The translations under genes and the position numbers were made by a program. Shown in pieces: positions 46,116 through 54,499 of a stretch of DNA of 64,000 bases. Where the stretch lies: contig CAJXUD010000003.1 in assembly GCA_913061415.1 (NCBI GenBank), positions 208,316 to 272,315 of the forward strand, read 5' to 3'. Each line of letters begins with the position of its first letter. Position 1 is the stretch's first letter. The notes under the pieces were generated by a model that was given only the letters and a program-made list of their open reading frames with translations, had not been told where the DNA came from and did no database searches. The stretch is from an uncultured Oleispira sp. Its GTDB lineage: Bacteria > Pseudomonadota > Gammaproteobacteria > Pseudomonadales > Oceanobacteraceae.

Positions 46116-46820
46116 ATGTCACAGACAAGCCCCGACGATTTTATTGCGCCTGTCTGTGAAGATGAGATAAAAATCTTATTTCAAGATGAGCATATCCTAC
46201 TCATCAACAAGCCGACAAAGTTGCTCAGTTTATCGGGTAAAAACCCTGCCAACCTAGATTCTGTTCATTATCGTCTGGTACAAGACTTCCCTACAGCATT
46301 AATGATTCACCGCTTAGATTTAGGCACTTCTGGCATTATGCTGATTGCGCTGAATAAAGAGATTAGCCGACTTCTCAATCGCCAGTTCAGTGAGCGTTTA
46401 GTGAATAAAACCTATACGGCGTTATTAGCGGGACGAGTCGATCAAGAACGTGGCACTATTGATTTACCGGTTGCCAAAGGTGAATTCCCATATCAAATAA
46501 TTTGCCATGAAACCGGCAAATCTGCACTGACAGAATATGAATGTTTAGAGTATGAAGATTTAAATTTCAATCACCAAACTTTCTCTATAAGCCGAGTATT
46601 GTATACCCCTCACACAGGGCGTACGCATCAGTTGCGTATTCATAGTCAGCAATTGGGCCACCCTATCTTAGGTTGCGACTTATACACCGGCCAAACGGGC
46701 AGCGGCTTTGAAAATAGCGAGCATATGGCAAACCGTTTAATGCTGCATGCGACTCGTCTGGAGTTTAATCACCCCGTGAGTGGTGAGCGTATTATTGCAG
46801 ACTGTCCGTGCCCATTTTGA
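46116..46820 (+). CDS. RluA family pseudouridine synthase
   Basis: The 234-residue protein has the RluA signature HRLDLGTSGIM with catalytic Asp68, then NKTYTALLAG and HTGRTHQLRIHSQQLGHPILG. It isomerises uridine to pseudouridine in rRNA or tRNA. Length fits RluA/TruC without an S4 domain. Target sites cannot be told. It follows the DUF3108 gene by 11 nt and may be co-transcribed. Confidence 0.9.
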   Translation: MSQTSPDDFIAPVCEDEIKILFQDEHILLINKPTKLLSLSGKNPANLDSVHYRLVQDFPTALMIHRLDLGTSGIMLIALNKEISRLLNRQFSERLVNKTYTALLAGRVDQERGTIDLPVAKGEFPYQIICHETGKSALTEYECLEYEDLNFNHQTFSISRVLYTPHTGRTHQLRIHSQQLGHPILGCDLYTGQTGSGFENSEHMANRLMLHATRLEFNHPVSGERIIADCPCPF

Positions 46821-46963
46821 TGAATTCGATTGCTGAAACAGTCTTTTCAACAGCCTTTCTCAAAAGGGGCTTTACTCTCTAGGCCCATTCTTTTCTAATA
46901 GACGGTTATTAGATCATTCTTAAAAAACTTAATTCCTATTCAATAAAATACCAGGAGAAAATC

Positions 46964-48091
46964 ATGGCCGGTTTATTACCCGATGTAGATCCAGCAGGGT
47001 TATTAGAATATTCAGTTGTCTTTACCGACCGCTCTCTTAACCACATGTCTCAAGCCTTCCAAGGCGTGATGAACGACATCTCTAGCAACCTAAAAGAAGT
47101 ATACAACGCAGACGCAACCGTGGTTGTTCCTGGCGGCGGTACTTACGGTATGGAAGCGGTTTCTCGTCAGTTTGCTCAAGACAAAAAGTGCTTAGTGATT
47201 CGTAACGGTTGGTTCAGCTACCGTTGGACGCAAATCTTCGAAATGGGCAATATCCCATCCGACAGCATCGTAATGAAAGCGCGTCGCATCGAAGAAGGCC
47301 CGCAAGCGCCTTTCGCTCCTGCACCGATCGAAGAAGTTGTCGCAACGATTTTGAGCGAGAAGCCACAAATGGTTTTCGCACCGCACGTTGAAACAGCGTC
47401 TGGCATGATCTTGCCAAACGACTATTTGAAAGCCGTGGCTGAAGCCGTTCATTCTGTTGGCGGTTTGTTCGTATTAGATTGCGTCGCGTCGGGTACGGTC
47501 TGGGTTGATATGAAAGATGTGGGTATCGACATTTTAATCAGCGCCCCACAAAAAGGCTGGAGTGCTTCTCCGTGTGCCGCATTGGTTATGCTCAATAACA
47601 ATGCAGTGGCTGAAATGGAAAAGACCACCAGCTCTAGCTTTGCCTGCAACTTGAAGCAATGGCACGGCATTATGCAAGCCTATGAAAATGGCGGCCATGC
47701 CTACCATGCAACACTGCCTACTGATGCATTAACTAAGTTCCGTGATGCAATGCTAGAAACCAAAGCATACGGTTTTGATAAAGTCTGTGCTGAGCAAATT
47801 GAACTGGGCCAAAAAGTACGCGCATTGTTAGAAAGCAAAGGCATCAAGAGTGTTGCCGCTGAAGGCTTTAAAGCCCCAGGCGTTGTGGTTAACTACACCA
47901 CTGACGGCGATATGCAAAACGGTAAGAAGTTTGCGGCCCAAGGCATGCAAGCGGCAGCTGGCGTTCCATTGCAGTGTGATGAAGGCGATGACTACAAAAC
48001 ATTCCGTTTAGGTTTGTTCGGTTTAGACAAATTGCACAACATTGATCGCACCGTTGCTAACTTAGAATCTGTTTTAGACCAGATTCTTTAA
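46964..48091 (+). CDS. Class V aminotransferase (alanine-glyoxylate type)
   Basis: The 375-residue PLP enzyme has the fold type I layout: GGGTYGMEAVSRQF for phosphate binding, VLDCVASGTVW with the cofactor-binding Asp, and the Schiff-base Lys197 in SAPQKGWSASP. This resembles serine/alanine-glyoxylate aminotransferases, though the amino donor is unknown. An AGGAG site precedes the ATG at good spacing. It looks monocistronic and is followed by the long palindromic element. Confidence 0.87.
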   Translation: MAGLLPDVDPAGLLEYSVVFTDRSLNHMSQAFQGVMNDISSNLKEVYNADATVVVPGGGTYGMEAVSRQFAQDKKCLVIRNGWFSYRWTQIFEMGNIPSDSIVMKARRIEEGPQAPFAPAPIEEVVATILSEKPQMVFAPHVETASGMILPNDYLKAVAEAVHSVGGLFVLDCVASGTVWVDMKDVGIDILISAPQKGWSASPCAALVMLNNNAVAEMEKTTSSSFACNLKQWHGIMQAYENGGHAYHATLPTDALTKFRDAMLETKAYGFDKVCAEQIELGQKVRALLESKGIKSVAAEGFKAPGVVVNYTTDGDMQNGKKFAAQGMQAAAGVPLQCDEGDDYKTFRLGLFGLDKLHNIDRTVANLESVLDQIL

Positions 48092-48108
48092 GCTTCTGCT
48101 TAGAAGCC

Positions 48109-48240
48109 GGTTTTGCTTATTATCGCTGCTGGGTGTGACATTCCACGGCACGCCGTGAATACGGTCCCTGTAGGCTCGGCCTCCCCATCCATGGGGAGGG
48201 ACGGCCTCAAATGCCACACCCAGCAGCGATACGCAAAACC
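48109..48240. repeat. 132-nt near-palindromic intergenic element
   Basis: Outer arms GGTTTTGC (48109-48116) and GCAAAACC (48233-48240) pair perfectly. The main stem ATCGCTGCTGGGTGTG (48122-48137) pairs perfectly with 48215-48230, and CATT with AATG extend it. Inside are two smaller hairpins, ACGGC-AC-GCCGT and CTCCCCAT-CC-ATGGGGAG. It is more GC-rich than its surroundings. It lies 17 nt after the aminotransferase stop. The build looks like a REP/MITE-type element probably present in other copies. Confidence 0.8.
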
Positions 48241-48299
48241 TACACCGACCTAGATTCAAACTCTTCGAAAGAACTATTTCAATAAATGCTTAAACTCAA

Positions 48300-49118
48300 A
48301 TGTTTATAAAACCCAACTGGCGAATTCTCACCATCGGTGACGGCGATCTTTCTTTCTCTGCCTCACTTTGGAATCATTTCAAACCTGCGCAGCTAACTTC
48401 CACGGTATTTGATAGCCAGCAAACGTTAGAAGATAAATACCAGCACCACGCCATCAAGCAATTACAAACAGCCCCAAACCAGCAAGTTTTATTTGGCTTT
48501 GATGTCACTGACCCAAAGACTTGGGCAAAGCTAAGAAACCAATCATTCGATCTCGTCATCTTCCAATTCCCACTCGTGCCCGCTTTTGAAGATCCTGAAT
48601 ATTTTCATACAATGGGCGATATCAGTATTAATACCTTAAACCGCTTATTACTGCGCAAATACCTGATTCACTGCGTAGAATATTTTCTCGATCCAGATGG
48701 AAAGCAGCTTTGCTACATCACCTCAAAAGATGTGAAACCCTACAGCGAATGGAATATTGAAAATAGCCTCAACCAAGGCCTAGAGCACATTCATTACCTT
48801 GGCTCGATGAATTTTGATATCAATAAGTTTCCAGGGTACAAGGTCCGCAACGTTGATCGCGATAAGCACGTGAAAGACACACAAGGGATTACTTACGCTT
48901 GGAGCCCTAAAATTGACAGCAAAGACCACGATAACGCGCTGCTAGAGGCATTAGAGACAAAGAGTCATCAGAGGAAGGGTTACTGCGAGATTTGCAAGGC
49001 TGGGCCATTTGTTTCGACCAGCGATAAAACATTACATGAGCAAACGAAGAAACATCGACTCATGCAACAGTATGAACAGCAATACGCCAGCGTACTGCTC
49101 AATTCACAACCTATTTAA
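48300..49118 (+). CDS. BMT5-like (DUF2431) methyltransferase-fold protein with a C-terminal C2H2 finger
   Basis: The N-terminal ~190 residues match the DUF2431/BMT5-like domain, known from eukaryotic 25S rRNA uridine-N3 methyltransferases: ILTIGDGDLSFSASL (SAM loop, residues ~9-23), DLVIFQFPLVP, and a late YSEWNIENS. The C-terminus carries a U1/matrin-like C2H2 finger: Cys229-x2-Cys232-x13-His246-x5-His252 (YCEICKAG..LHEQTKKH). I infer an rRNA or other RNA methyltransferase with a nucleic-acid-binding tail. The finger is unusual in bacteria. Stands alone. Confidence 0.75.
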   Translation: MFIKPNWRILTIGDGDLSFSASLWNHFKPAQLTSTVFDSQQTLEDKYQHHAIKQLQTAPNQQVLFGFDVTDPKTWAKLRNQSFDLVIFQFPLVPAFEDPEYFHTMGDISINTLNRLLLRKYLIHCVEYFLDPDGKQLCYITSKDVKPYSEWNIENSLNQGLEHIHYLGSMNFDINKFPGYKVRNVDRDKHVKDTQGITYAWSPKIDSKDHDNALLEALETKSHQRKGYCEICKAGPFVSTSDKTLHEQTKKHRLMQQYEQQYASVLLNSQPI

Positions 49119-49154
49119 AACATAACGCTTTTTACATCACGAGATTACGAACGA

Positions 49155-49370
49155 TTAGCCTTCTAGCTGAACCTGAAACGTCTCGCCATCACACTCAATC
49201 ACATCACCCGCAACAATTTGCTTACGCTTTTGTGTTTCAAATTCACCGTTTAGCTTTACATTACCATCAGCAATCGCTGCTTTAGCTTCTGCGCCACTGG
49301 CACGAATACCTTCGAACTTCAGGATTTTATAAAGTTCAACAGGCTCTTTATTGATAAATACTTGCTTCAT
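49155..49370 (-). CDS. S4-domain RNA-binding protein (YbcJ-like)
   Basis: A 71-residue protein made of one S4 domain: ELYKILKFEGIRASGAEAK, then ADGNVKLNGEFETQKRKQI and VIECDGETFQV. This matches YbcJ-type proteins that bind structured RNA, perhaps rRNA. Convergent with the BMT5-like gene, 36 nt apart; both may concern ribosome modification. Confidence 0.85.
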   Translation of the reverse strand: MKQVFINKEPVELYKILKFEGIRASGAEAKAAIADGNVKLNGEFETQKRKQIVAGDVIECDGETFQVQLEG

Positions 49371-49564
49371 CGGGGTCTACTTAATAATCAAAATGATAAG
49401 GCGCTAAAATAACACGAATCGTTGGAAATACCATTATTTAAGGCTGGCACACAGCATAATCATCAACATCCCTTCAAGATAGCTCTGAGAATGATTATGG
49501 CATCAAATACGGCATAACATACCCAAGTCGCCAGATCTAAGCCGTTCAATACTATAACTAAGGT

Positions 49565-49590
49565 GCAATCCAGCCAGTAATGGCTGTTGC
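49565..49590 (+). promoter_or_regulatory. Upstream hairpin in the sigma-factor leader
   Basis: GCAA-tc-CAGCCA pairs with TGGCTG-TTGC around GTAA, leaving a 2-nt bulge. It precedes the SD-sequestering hairpin by 28 nt. If a -10 TATAAC at 49553-49558 is real, this hairpin would sit at the start of the transcript. Confidence 0.45.
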
Positions 49591-49617
49591 TTGCCTGCAA
49601 AGTTCAACATCCAATTA

Positions 49618-49656
49618 ACCTTCTAATGCGTATAGCTTATATGCCAATTAGAAGGT
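49618..49656 (+). promoter_or_regulatory. Hairpin sequestering the Shine-Dalgarno of the sigma-factor gene
   Basis: ACCTTCTAAT (49618-49627) pairs with ATTAGAAGGT (49647-49656), a perfect 10-bp stem. Beyond a 2-nt bulge GCGTATA pairs with TATATGC (one wobble) around GCT. The AGAAGG ribosome-binding site is wholly in the 3' arm, 7 nt before the ATG. Such a layout suits an RNA thermosensor, or alternatively a protein operator. Confidence 0.65.
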
Positions 49657-49662
49657 CTTGAT

Positions 49663-50781
49663 ATGAACTCTGATGAAGTAAACCAATTAATTCAGCACTA
49701 CCCTGATATACACGTTCTTAGTCCTGAAGACGAAGCAAGCATTGCAACAAAAATGGATAATGCGATGCAGCAGCTTGCACAAGTCGTATTGGTGCAAGAC
49801 CATCTTTTAGAGCAAGTATGTGACATTCTGGCTGCACAATACCAAAGTACTTCGGACATAGACGATTTTTTAACCCAGTACGATCTATTACTGCTTGCGC
49901 GTCATAATAAAGCATTAAGTACAGATATAAACGTCTCTAAAAGCACTCTTTCAGTCAGTTTGATTCGGTTACAGTGTGACCGCTCAAATGTGTTCGACTT
50001 TCTTCTTGATCAGGTTAATCAAATAGACGTTCCGCTTTGTGATCATGCCCAAAAGTTAAAAAGGCAATACCAATCCAATCGCAACAAATTAGTACAAGGC
50101 AATATACGTTTGGTCATGCATATTGCAAAACGTTTTGCGAATAAAGGCGTTGATACAGAAGAACTCATACAAGAAGGTTCAATTGGGTTAATCAAAGCCG
50201 CTGAAAAATTCAACCGTCATAAAGGCTTCCGCTTTACTACTTATGCTTACTGGTGGATTCAACAGGCGATTAAACAGGCATTAAATCAAAAGCGCAGCGA
50301 TATACGCATTCCAATTAATACCAGTGATCGTATTTTGAAAATAGAATCAGAAAAGCAAAAGTATTATAACCGTTACGAAAAATTTCCTACGCTAAAGCAA
50401 CTGCAAAAATTAACGGGTTTAACAAGAGAACAGATTTCATCTGTTAGCAATATTGGTAATTTAACTGTATCCATGAGCGCCCCCGTGTATGAAGAAGGTT
50501 TAATGCTTGAAGAGGTATTAACATCAGAAGAAAACACTGATACTTATTCCGATAAGAATATGCTGAATGCTAATGATAAAGACTATTTAAAAAGCATCAT
50601 CAGCCAATTACCACAGCGTCAGCAAAAAATTGTCTATCTGTATCATGGCATTGATATTAACGACAGCTTAAGTTTTGGTGAAATCGCTCCACAAGTAGGG
50701 GTTAGCTTAGAACGTACTCGCCAGCTTTATCATAAATCGATAGCCTTCTTACAAACGCTAATCGATGTAAAAATAGCCTGA
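49663..50781 (+). CDS. Sigma-70 family RNA polymerase sigma factor
   Basis: The 372-residue protein has an unusual N-terminal ~130 residues, then region 2 (QGNIRLVMHIAKRFA, TEELIQEGSIGLIKAAEKF, FTTYAYWWIQQAIKQAL, residues ~146-215), region 3 (~225-275) and region 4 (RQQKIVYLYHG, GEIAPQVGVSLERTRQLYHKS, ~318-360). Having regions 2-4, it is of the RpoD/RpoS/RpoH class, not ECF, but it does not match canonical RpoS or RpoH closely. The N-terminus lacks RpoD region 1.1 and has no clear 1.2. Its SD lies in a hairpin. A stress or cold/heat role is inference. Confidence 0.82.
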   Translation: MNSDEVNQLIQHYPDIHVLSPEDEASIATKMDNAMQQLAQVVLVQDHLLEQVCDILAAQYQSTSDIDDFLTQYDLLLLARHNKALSTDINVSKSTLSVSLIRLQCDRSNVFDFLLDQVNQIDVPLCDHAQKLKRQYQSNRNKLVQGNIRLVMHIAKRFANKGVDTEELIQEGSIGLIKAAEKFNRHKGFRFTTYAYWWIQQAIKQALNQKRSDIRIPINTSDRILKIESEKQKYYNRYEKFPTLKQLQKLTGLTREQISSVSNIGNLTVSMSAPVYEEGLMLEEVLTSEENTDTYSDKNMLNANDKDYLKSIISQLPQRQQKIVYLYHGIDINDSLSFGEIAPQVGVSLERTRQLYHKSIAFLQTLIDVKIA

Positions 50782-50869
50782 ACATCTACCTAATAGAACT
50801 CTAGTAAGATTCAATATAAATAATAGAGCTAGTAAGCTCCAATAAAAAACTCATAAAAAAACTCATAAA

Positions 50870-50911
50870 AAAAACCTCATAACATTCGTTATGAGGCTTT
50901 TTTATTTTTTA
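50870..50911. terminator. Bidirectional terminator between sigma factor and acyl-CoA dehydrogenase genes
   Basis: CCTCATAAC pairs perfectly with GTTATGAGG around ATTC. T-tracts lie on both strands: CTTTTTTATTTTTT on plus, eight T residues on minus. Confidence 0.92.
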
Positions 50912-50938
50912 GCGAATGCTAAACATCTCAATCACTAC

Positions 50939-52708
50939 TTAGAACTGTTCTGCCGTAAAATTCATCAACGATTCTTTACCCGCCTCAATATCGGCTTGTA
51001 AAAGATCGCCTTGAGCACGCGCGGTTCTAAAGAAATGATCTGCTGCTTTTAGCTTACCCTGATAAAAATCTTCAGAGTACTTACCCGAGGTTAAATCAGC
51101 CGCGGCAATGTTAGCCATGTTTGCCCACATTACACCCATAGTCGTTAATGAGAATAGCTTAAGCATCGGCGTCGCTGCTGCGCCAACAATGTCGGCATCT
51201 TTCATTGCATTACCCGCCATCCACATCAAGCTGTTTTGCAACGTTTTCAATAAGGCTTTGCAATGCTCTTTGTGTATTTCGTTTTCAAGCTTAGACACCA
51301 TTTCGTGCATCACTTTAAAATACGTTTTAGGCAAACGACCGCCTTTGATCATTAACTTACGGCCTACTAAGTCCAAAGACTGAATACCGTTGGTGCCTTC
51401 GTAAATACGGGCGATACGGCCATCACGCAATAACTGCTCTACTTCCCAATCTTGGGTAAAACCAGAGCCGCCCATGCTTTGTAACGCTTGGTCAGTCGAG
51501 AAGAAACCTTCGTCGGTTAGATACGCTTTAACGATTGGCGTCATGATTTGCACAATGTCATCCGCTTCTTCACGCTTGTCGGCATCTGGGTGCTTCTCTG
51601 AAATATCCAGATTCAAACCTGTCCAGTAAGCCATGCAACGAGCGCCTTCTAAGAAGACCTTCTGCTGACTTAGCATACGACGAACATCAGGGTGAACAAT
51701 AATCGGATCGGCTTTTTGTTCAGGGTTCTTAGGGCCTGTTAGCGAACGCGATTGTAAACGCTCTTTGGCAAAACCTAGGCTGATTTGATAGGCCTTTTCA
51801 GCCAATCCTAAACCTTGAACCCCTACCATGATGCGTGCTGAGTTCATCATAGTGAACATGCACTTCAAGCCTTCGTTTTCTTTACCAATTAACCAACCTT
51901 TGGCATTTTCGAAGTTCATCACGCAAGTAGCCGACGCTTTAATACCCATTTTATGTTCAAGACCGCCACAGAAAGCGGGATTACGCGTACCGTCTTCTAG
52001 AAACTTAGGTACTAAGAATAACGAAATACCTTTACTGGAATCTGGCGCACCCGGCAGTTTCGCTAATACCAAGTGAACAATGTTATCCACTAAGTCTTGA
52101 TCACCACCGGTAATCCAAATTTTAGTACCCGAAATCGCATAACTGCCATCGGCTTGCGGCTCAGCTTTCGTGCGTACCAAGCCCAAATCAGTACCACACT
52201 GTGGCTCTGTTAAGCACATAGTCCCTGTCCACTCACCTGCAATTAGGTTGGGCAGATACTTATCTTTTAATTCATCACTGGCGTGCAGCGTAAGTGCATC
52301 AATGGCGCCGTGGCTCAAGCCTGGATACATACCCATTGATAAGTTGGTAGAACACGCCATCTCATCAACCACAATTTTCAATAACTGCGGTAAACCTTGA
52401 CCACCGTATTCAGTCGACGCCGAAAGACCCGACCAACCGCCTTCAGCAAAGGCTCTGTAAGCCTCTTTAAAGCCTTTTGGCGTAGTGACCGACTTAGTCT
52501 CTGGGTCGTAGTGACAACCTTCGATATCGCCTGATTGGTTAAGAGGCTGCAAAATATTTTCGGCCAGTTTGGCAGATTCATCAAGAACCGCTCGAATCAT
52601 CTCTTCGTTCGCATCTTCATAGCCAGGAAGAAGGCTTAAGTCTTGAGCTTTAAGTACATCAAATAACACAAAGCTCATATCATTTAGTGGTGCAGTATAG
52701 TTAGGCAT
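50939..52708 (-). CDS. Acyl-CoA dehydrogenase (second long FadE/DmdC type)
   Basis: A 589-residue paralogue of the enzyme at 29732, sharing MCLTEPQCGTDLG, KIWITGGDQDLVDNIVHLVLAKLPGAPD, GGSGFTQDWEVEQLLRDGRIA and YEGTNGIQSLDLVGRKL. It should oxidise an acyl-CoA using FAD and pass electrons to ETF. The two differ most in the C-terminal extension and may differ in chain-length range. A TGATC(T)-N16-CGTAA promoter-like site at 52782-52810 lies ~75 nt upstream, so it may belong to a different regulon from its paralogue. Confidence 0.92.
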   Translation of the reverse strand: MPNYTAPLNDMSFVLFDVLKAQDLSLLPGYEDANEEMIRAVLDESAKLAENILQPLNQSGDIEGCHYDPETKSVTTPKGFKEAYRAFAEGGWSGLSASTEYGGQGLPQLLKIVVDEMACSTNLSMGMYPGLSHGAIDALTLHASDELKDKYLPNLIAGEWTGTMCLTEPQCGTDLGLVRTKAEPQADGSYAISGTKIWITGGDQDLVDNIVHLVLAKLPGAPDSSKGISLFLVPKFLEDGTRNPAFCGGLEHKMGIKASATCVMNFENAKGWLIGKENEGLKCMFTMMNSARIMVGVQGLGLAEKAYQISLGFAKERLQSRSLTGPKNPEQKADPIIVHPDVRRMLSQQKVFLEGARCMAYWTGLNLDISEKHPDADKREEADDIVQIMTPIVKAYLTDEGFFSTDQALQSMGGSGFTQDWEVEQLLRDGRIARIYEGTNGIQSLDLVGRKLMIKGGRLPKTYFKVMHEMVSKLENEIHKEHCKALLKTLQNSLMWMAGNAMKDADIVGAAATPMLKLFSLTTMGVMWANMANIAAADLTSGKYSEDFYQGKLKAADHFFRTARAQGDLLQADIEAGKESLMNFTAEQF

Positions 52709-52781
52709 AGTGCCTCCCTTTTGTATTAGATAAAAATATAAGGCTAACGGTTAAATCAGATTGAGATCGTTAGTTGAAAGT

Positions 52782-52810
52782 ACTTACGAAACAGAATTAA
52801 AAAAAGATCA
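52782..52810 (-). promoter_or_regulatory. ECF11-like promoter upstream of acyl-CoA dehydrogenase gene
   Basis: On the minus strand TGATCT (52805-52810) and CGTAAGT (52782-52788) are separated by 16 nt, equal to TGATCY-N18-TAAG. It shares CGTAAGTACT with the site upstream of the DUF4397 gene. The distance from its -10 to the ATG is 73 nt. Confidence 0.6.
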
Positions 52811-52826
52811 CAAAATTTTTAAAAAA

Positions 52827-52857
52827 AATAAAAAACGCGAGGCAAGCCTCGCGTTTC
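52827..52857 (-). terminator. Terminator of the DUF4397 gene
   Basis: AAACGCGAGGC pairs perfectly with GCCTCGCGTTT around a 2-nt loop. On the minus strand TTTTTTATTTTTTTT follows. Confidence 0.93.
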
Positions 52858-52882
52858 GATAGTCAATATTTCTATAACGAAA

Positions 52883-54223
52883 TTATCGATCGTCAGTAAG
52901 AATTATCTTGTCAAGACCGCTAGCATTACCAATCGCAATCGCTGTGGTGACAGAATCAGCGCCAAAAGTTGTATCGGTTAAACCTGAAATAGCAGGGGTT
53001 TTAGTACCATCTGCAGCAATCACAACTTGATAAGCTGTCGTACCTTCTAGTGCTGTATAACCTGTATTTTGTCCAATTGTTACATCAGCAAAAGTAGGAT
53101 CGTTGGTACTGATATCAGCTCCCGTCGCTGCCACATAAATATCAACAGGATCAGCGGCTGTCGCTGCTGCTGCATGCACTAAACGCACATCGGCTTTGCC
53201 TGCGGCAGACACTTCTCGCTTGTCGTTCAACACAATTAATTGAGTACCGGGTAAATCATTCACATCACCCGCAGCAATCACCGTATAAGACTCACCGCGC
53301 TCTAGTGTTAACGTACCACTTAATGTCTCAAGTGCTGCGTCAATACCACCATTAGCAGGCGCAATTGCAACAGGCAAGTCACCCGATGCAACGGTTAAAT
53401 AACCCGTTGCGCTTGCGTTAGCTTTACCGATTGTCGTGTCTTTATAAGAAAAATAACCTAACAATTCAGCACCACCAGCAAATACATCAACATCTACAGC
53501 ATCCACTGCATGCACAATACGAACTTCAGCAGAGGCATCTAATACAGGTGTTACAGCATCAGCCCAGATAAGTAGACTCACTGGCGAAACCCCTTTCGTG
53601 CTATTTACCGCAACGGCCGTTACGTCAGCCGATACTGGCAAGGTTGCTGAGTTGTAAACCACGTCAGTTGAACCCGCACCTGTAATACGAACTTGATAAT
53701 TGCCACTCGCTATTTCTGATAATGTAGCATTTGCATCAAAAGGAACATTTTTTAAGGTCGCCATACCGGGCAAGTCAACACCATCCGCTGTTACGTATAC
53801 ATCTACACTACCGGCTGTTGGCGATGCATGAACAACTGTTACGTCGATTGAACCATTGTTTTGCTTAGTTGTATCATCCAACACTTCAAATTCTAATGAA
53901 GCAACTTGATTTTGTGCGATTACAGAATAATAACCATCATCATTAAGGGTAAAGTTTGCGTCTAATGCAATTGTTTCAGTACCACTCACACGCAGACTTA
54001 CATCTCTAGCACCGGCTTCTATTTTCAAATAACCAGAACCTTGCTGGTAAGCAACGTTGGTTAACACGGCTTTTCCATCAACTAACACATCCACATTAGG
54101 AGCATCTGGTGAGGCATGAAGTACTCTTACATAAGAATAATCTTTTGAGTCGCTGTCACCGCCACAAGCAGCTAATAAGGTTGATAAACATGCAACCGCA
54201 AGATGGTTTTTTGTTATTTTCAT
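52883..54223 (-). CDS. DUF4397 repeat lipoprotein
   Basis: A 446-residue predicted lipoprotein (lipobox LAAC, Cys20) made of four DUF4397-like units, starting near residues 30, 125, 229 and 340: VRVLHASPDAPNVDVLVDG, VTVVHASPTAGSVDVYV, VRIVHAVDAVDVDVF and VRLVHAAAATAADPVDIYV. The units are beta-rich and Ala/Val/Asp-rich. It is probably anchored in the outer membrane or on the cell surface; function is unknown. Own terminator, and an ECF11-like promoter 94 nt upstream. Confidence 0.82.
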   Translation of the reverse strand: MKITKNHLAVACLSTLLAACGGDSDSKDYSYVRVLHASPDAPNVDVLVDGKAVLTNVAYQQGSGYLKIEAGARDVSLRVSGTETIALDANFTLNDDGYYSVIAQNQVASLEFEVLDDTTKQNNGSIDVTVVHASPTAGSVDVYVTADGVDLPGMATLKNVPFDANATLSEIASGNYQVRITGAGSTDVVYNSATLPVSADVTAVAVNSTKGVSPVSLLIWADAVTPVLDASAEVRIVHAVDAVDVDVFAGGAELLGYFSYKDTTIGKANASATGYLTVASGDLPVAIAPANGGIDAALETLSGTLTLERGESYTVIAAGDVNDLPGTQLIVLNDKREVSAAGKADVRLVHAAAATAADPVDIYVAATGADISTNDPTFADVTIGQNTGYTALEGTTAYQVVIAADGTKTPAISGLTDTTFGADSVTTAIAIGNASGLDKIILTDDR

Positions 54224-54317
54224 TGTGTAATCCCTTTGTTCTCGTTTTTTGTAAAATTCTTAAAATAGGTTCTTTTGCAAACACAAATTCATTTAAGATG
54301 TTTGCAGAAGTCAGAGT

Positions 54318-54347
54318 ACTTACGAGCAAAAAAAATAGTTTGGATCA
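54318..54347 (-). promoter_or_regulatory. ECF11-like promoter upstream of the DUF4397 gene
   Basis: On the minus strand TGATCC (54342-54347) and CGTAAGT (54318-54324) are separated by 17 nt. Flanks are also shared with the site at 52782, notably CGTAAGTACT and the AATTTGTG-like stretch before TGATC. Confidence 0.6.
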
Positions 54348-54472
54348 CACAAATTAATATTTAATTACAAAAGAAAGCGTATAAATAATATTTAAACACT
54401 GGACATTTCGCGGCATTTAATTAGAAAAATTGACAATACAGCAATAGCGCTTTCATTTTTAGCTAGATGACA

Positions 54473-54499
54473 TGATCCAAAACACGGTGGTTCGCGTAA
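54473..54499 (+). promoter_or_regulatory. ECF11-like promoter upstream of the DUF6435-DCC operon
   Basis: TGATCC (54473-54478) and CGTAA (54495-54499) are separated by 16 nt on the plus strand. The -10 continues AAAAGTATTAC. It lies 65 nt before the ATG of the small DUF6435 gene. Confidence 0.6.

Noticed and set aside
47192..47452. Overlapping frames in several phases within the aminotransferase gene
   Set aside because: They are shadows of a well-supported coding sequence, with no motif or start signal of their own.
52790..54360. CRP sites from the TGTGATC stretches near the DUF4397 and dehydrogenase promoters
   Set aside because: TGTGA lacks the matching TCACA half at the right spacing. 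The TGATC/CGTAA pairing explains the conservation better.
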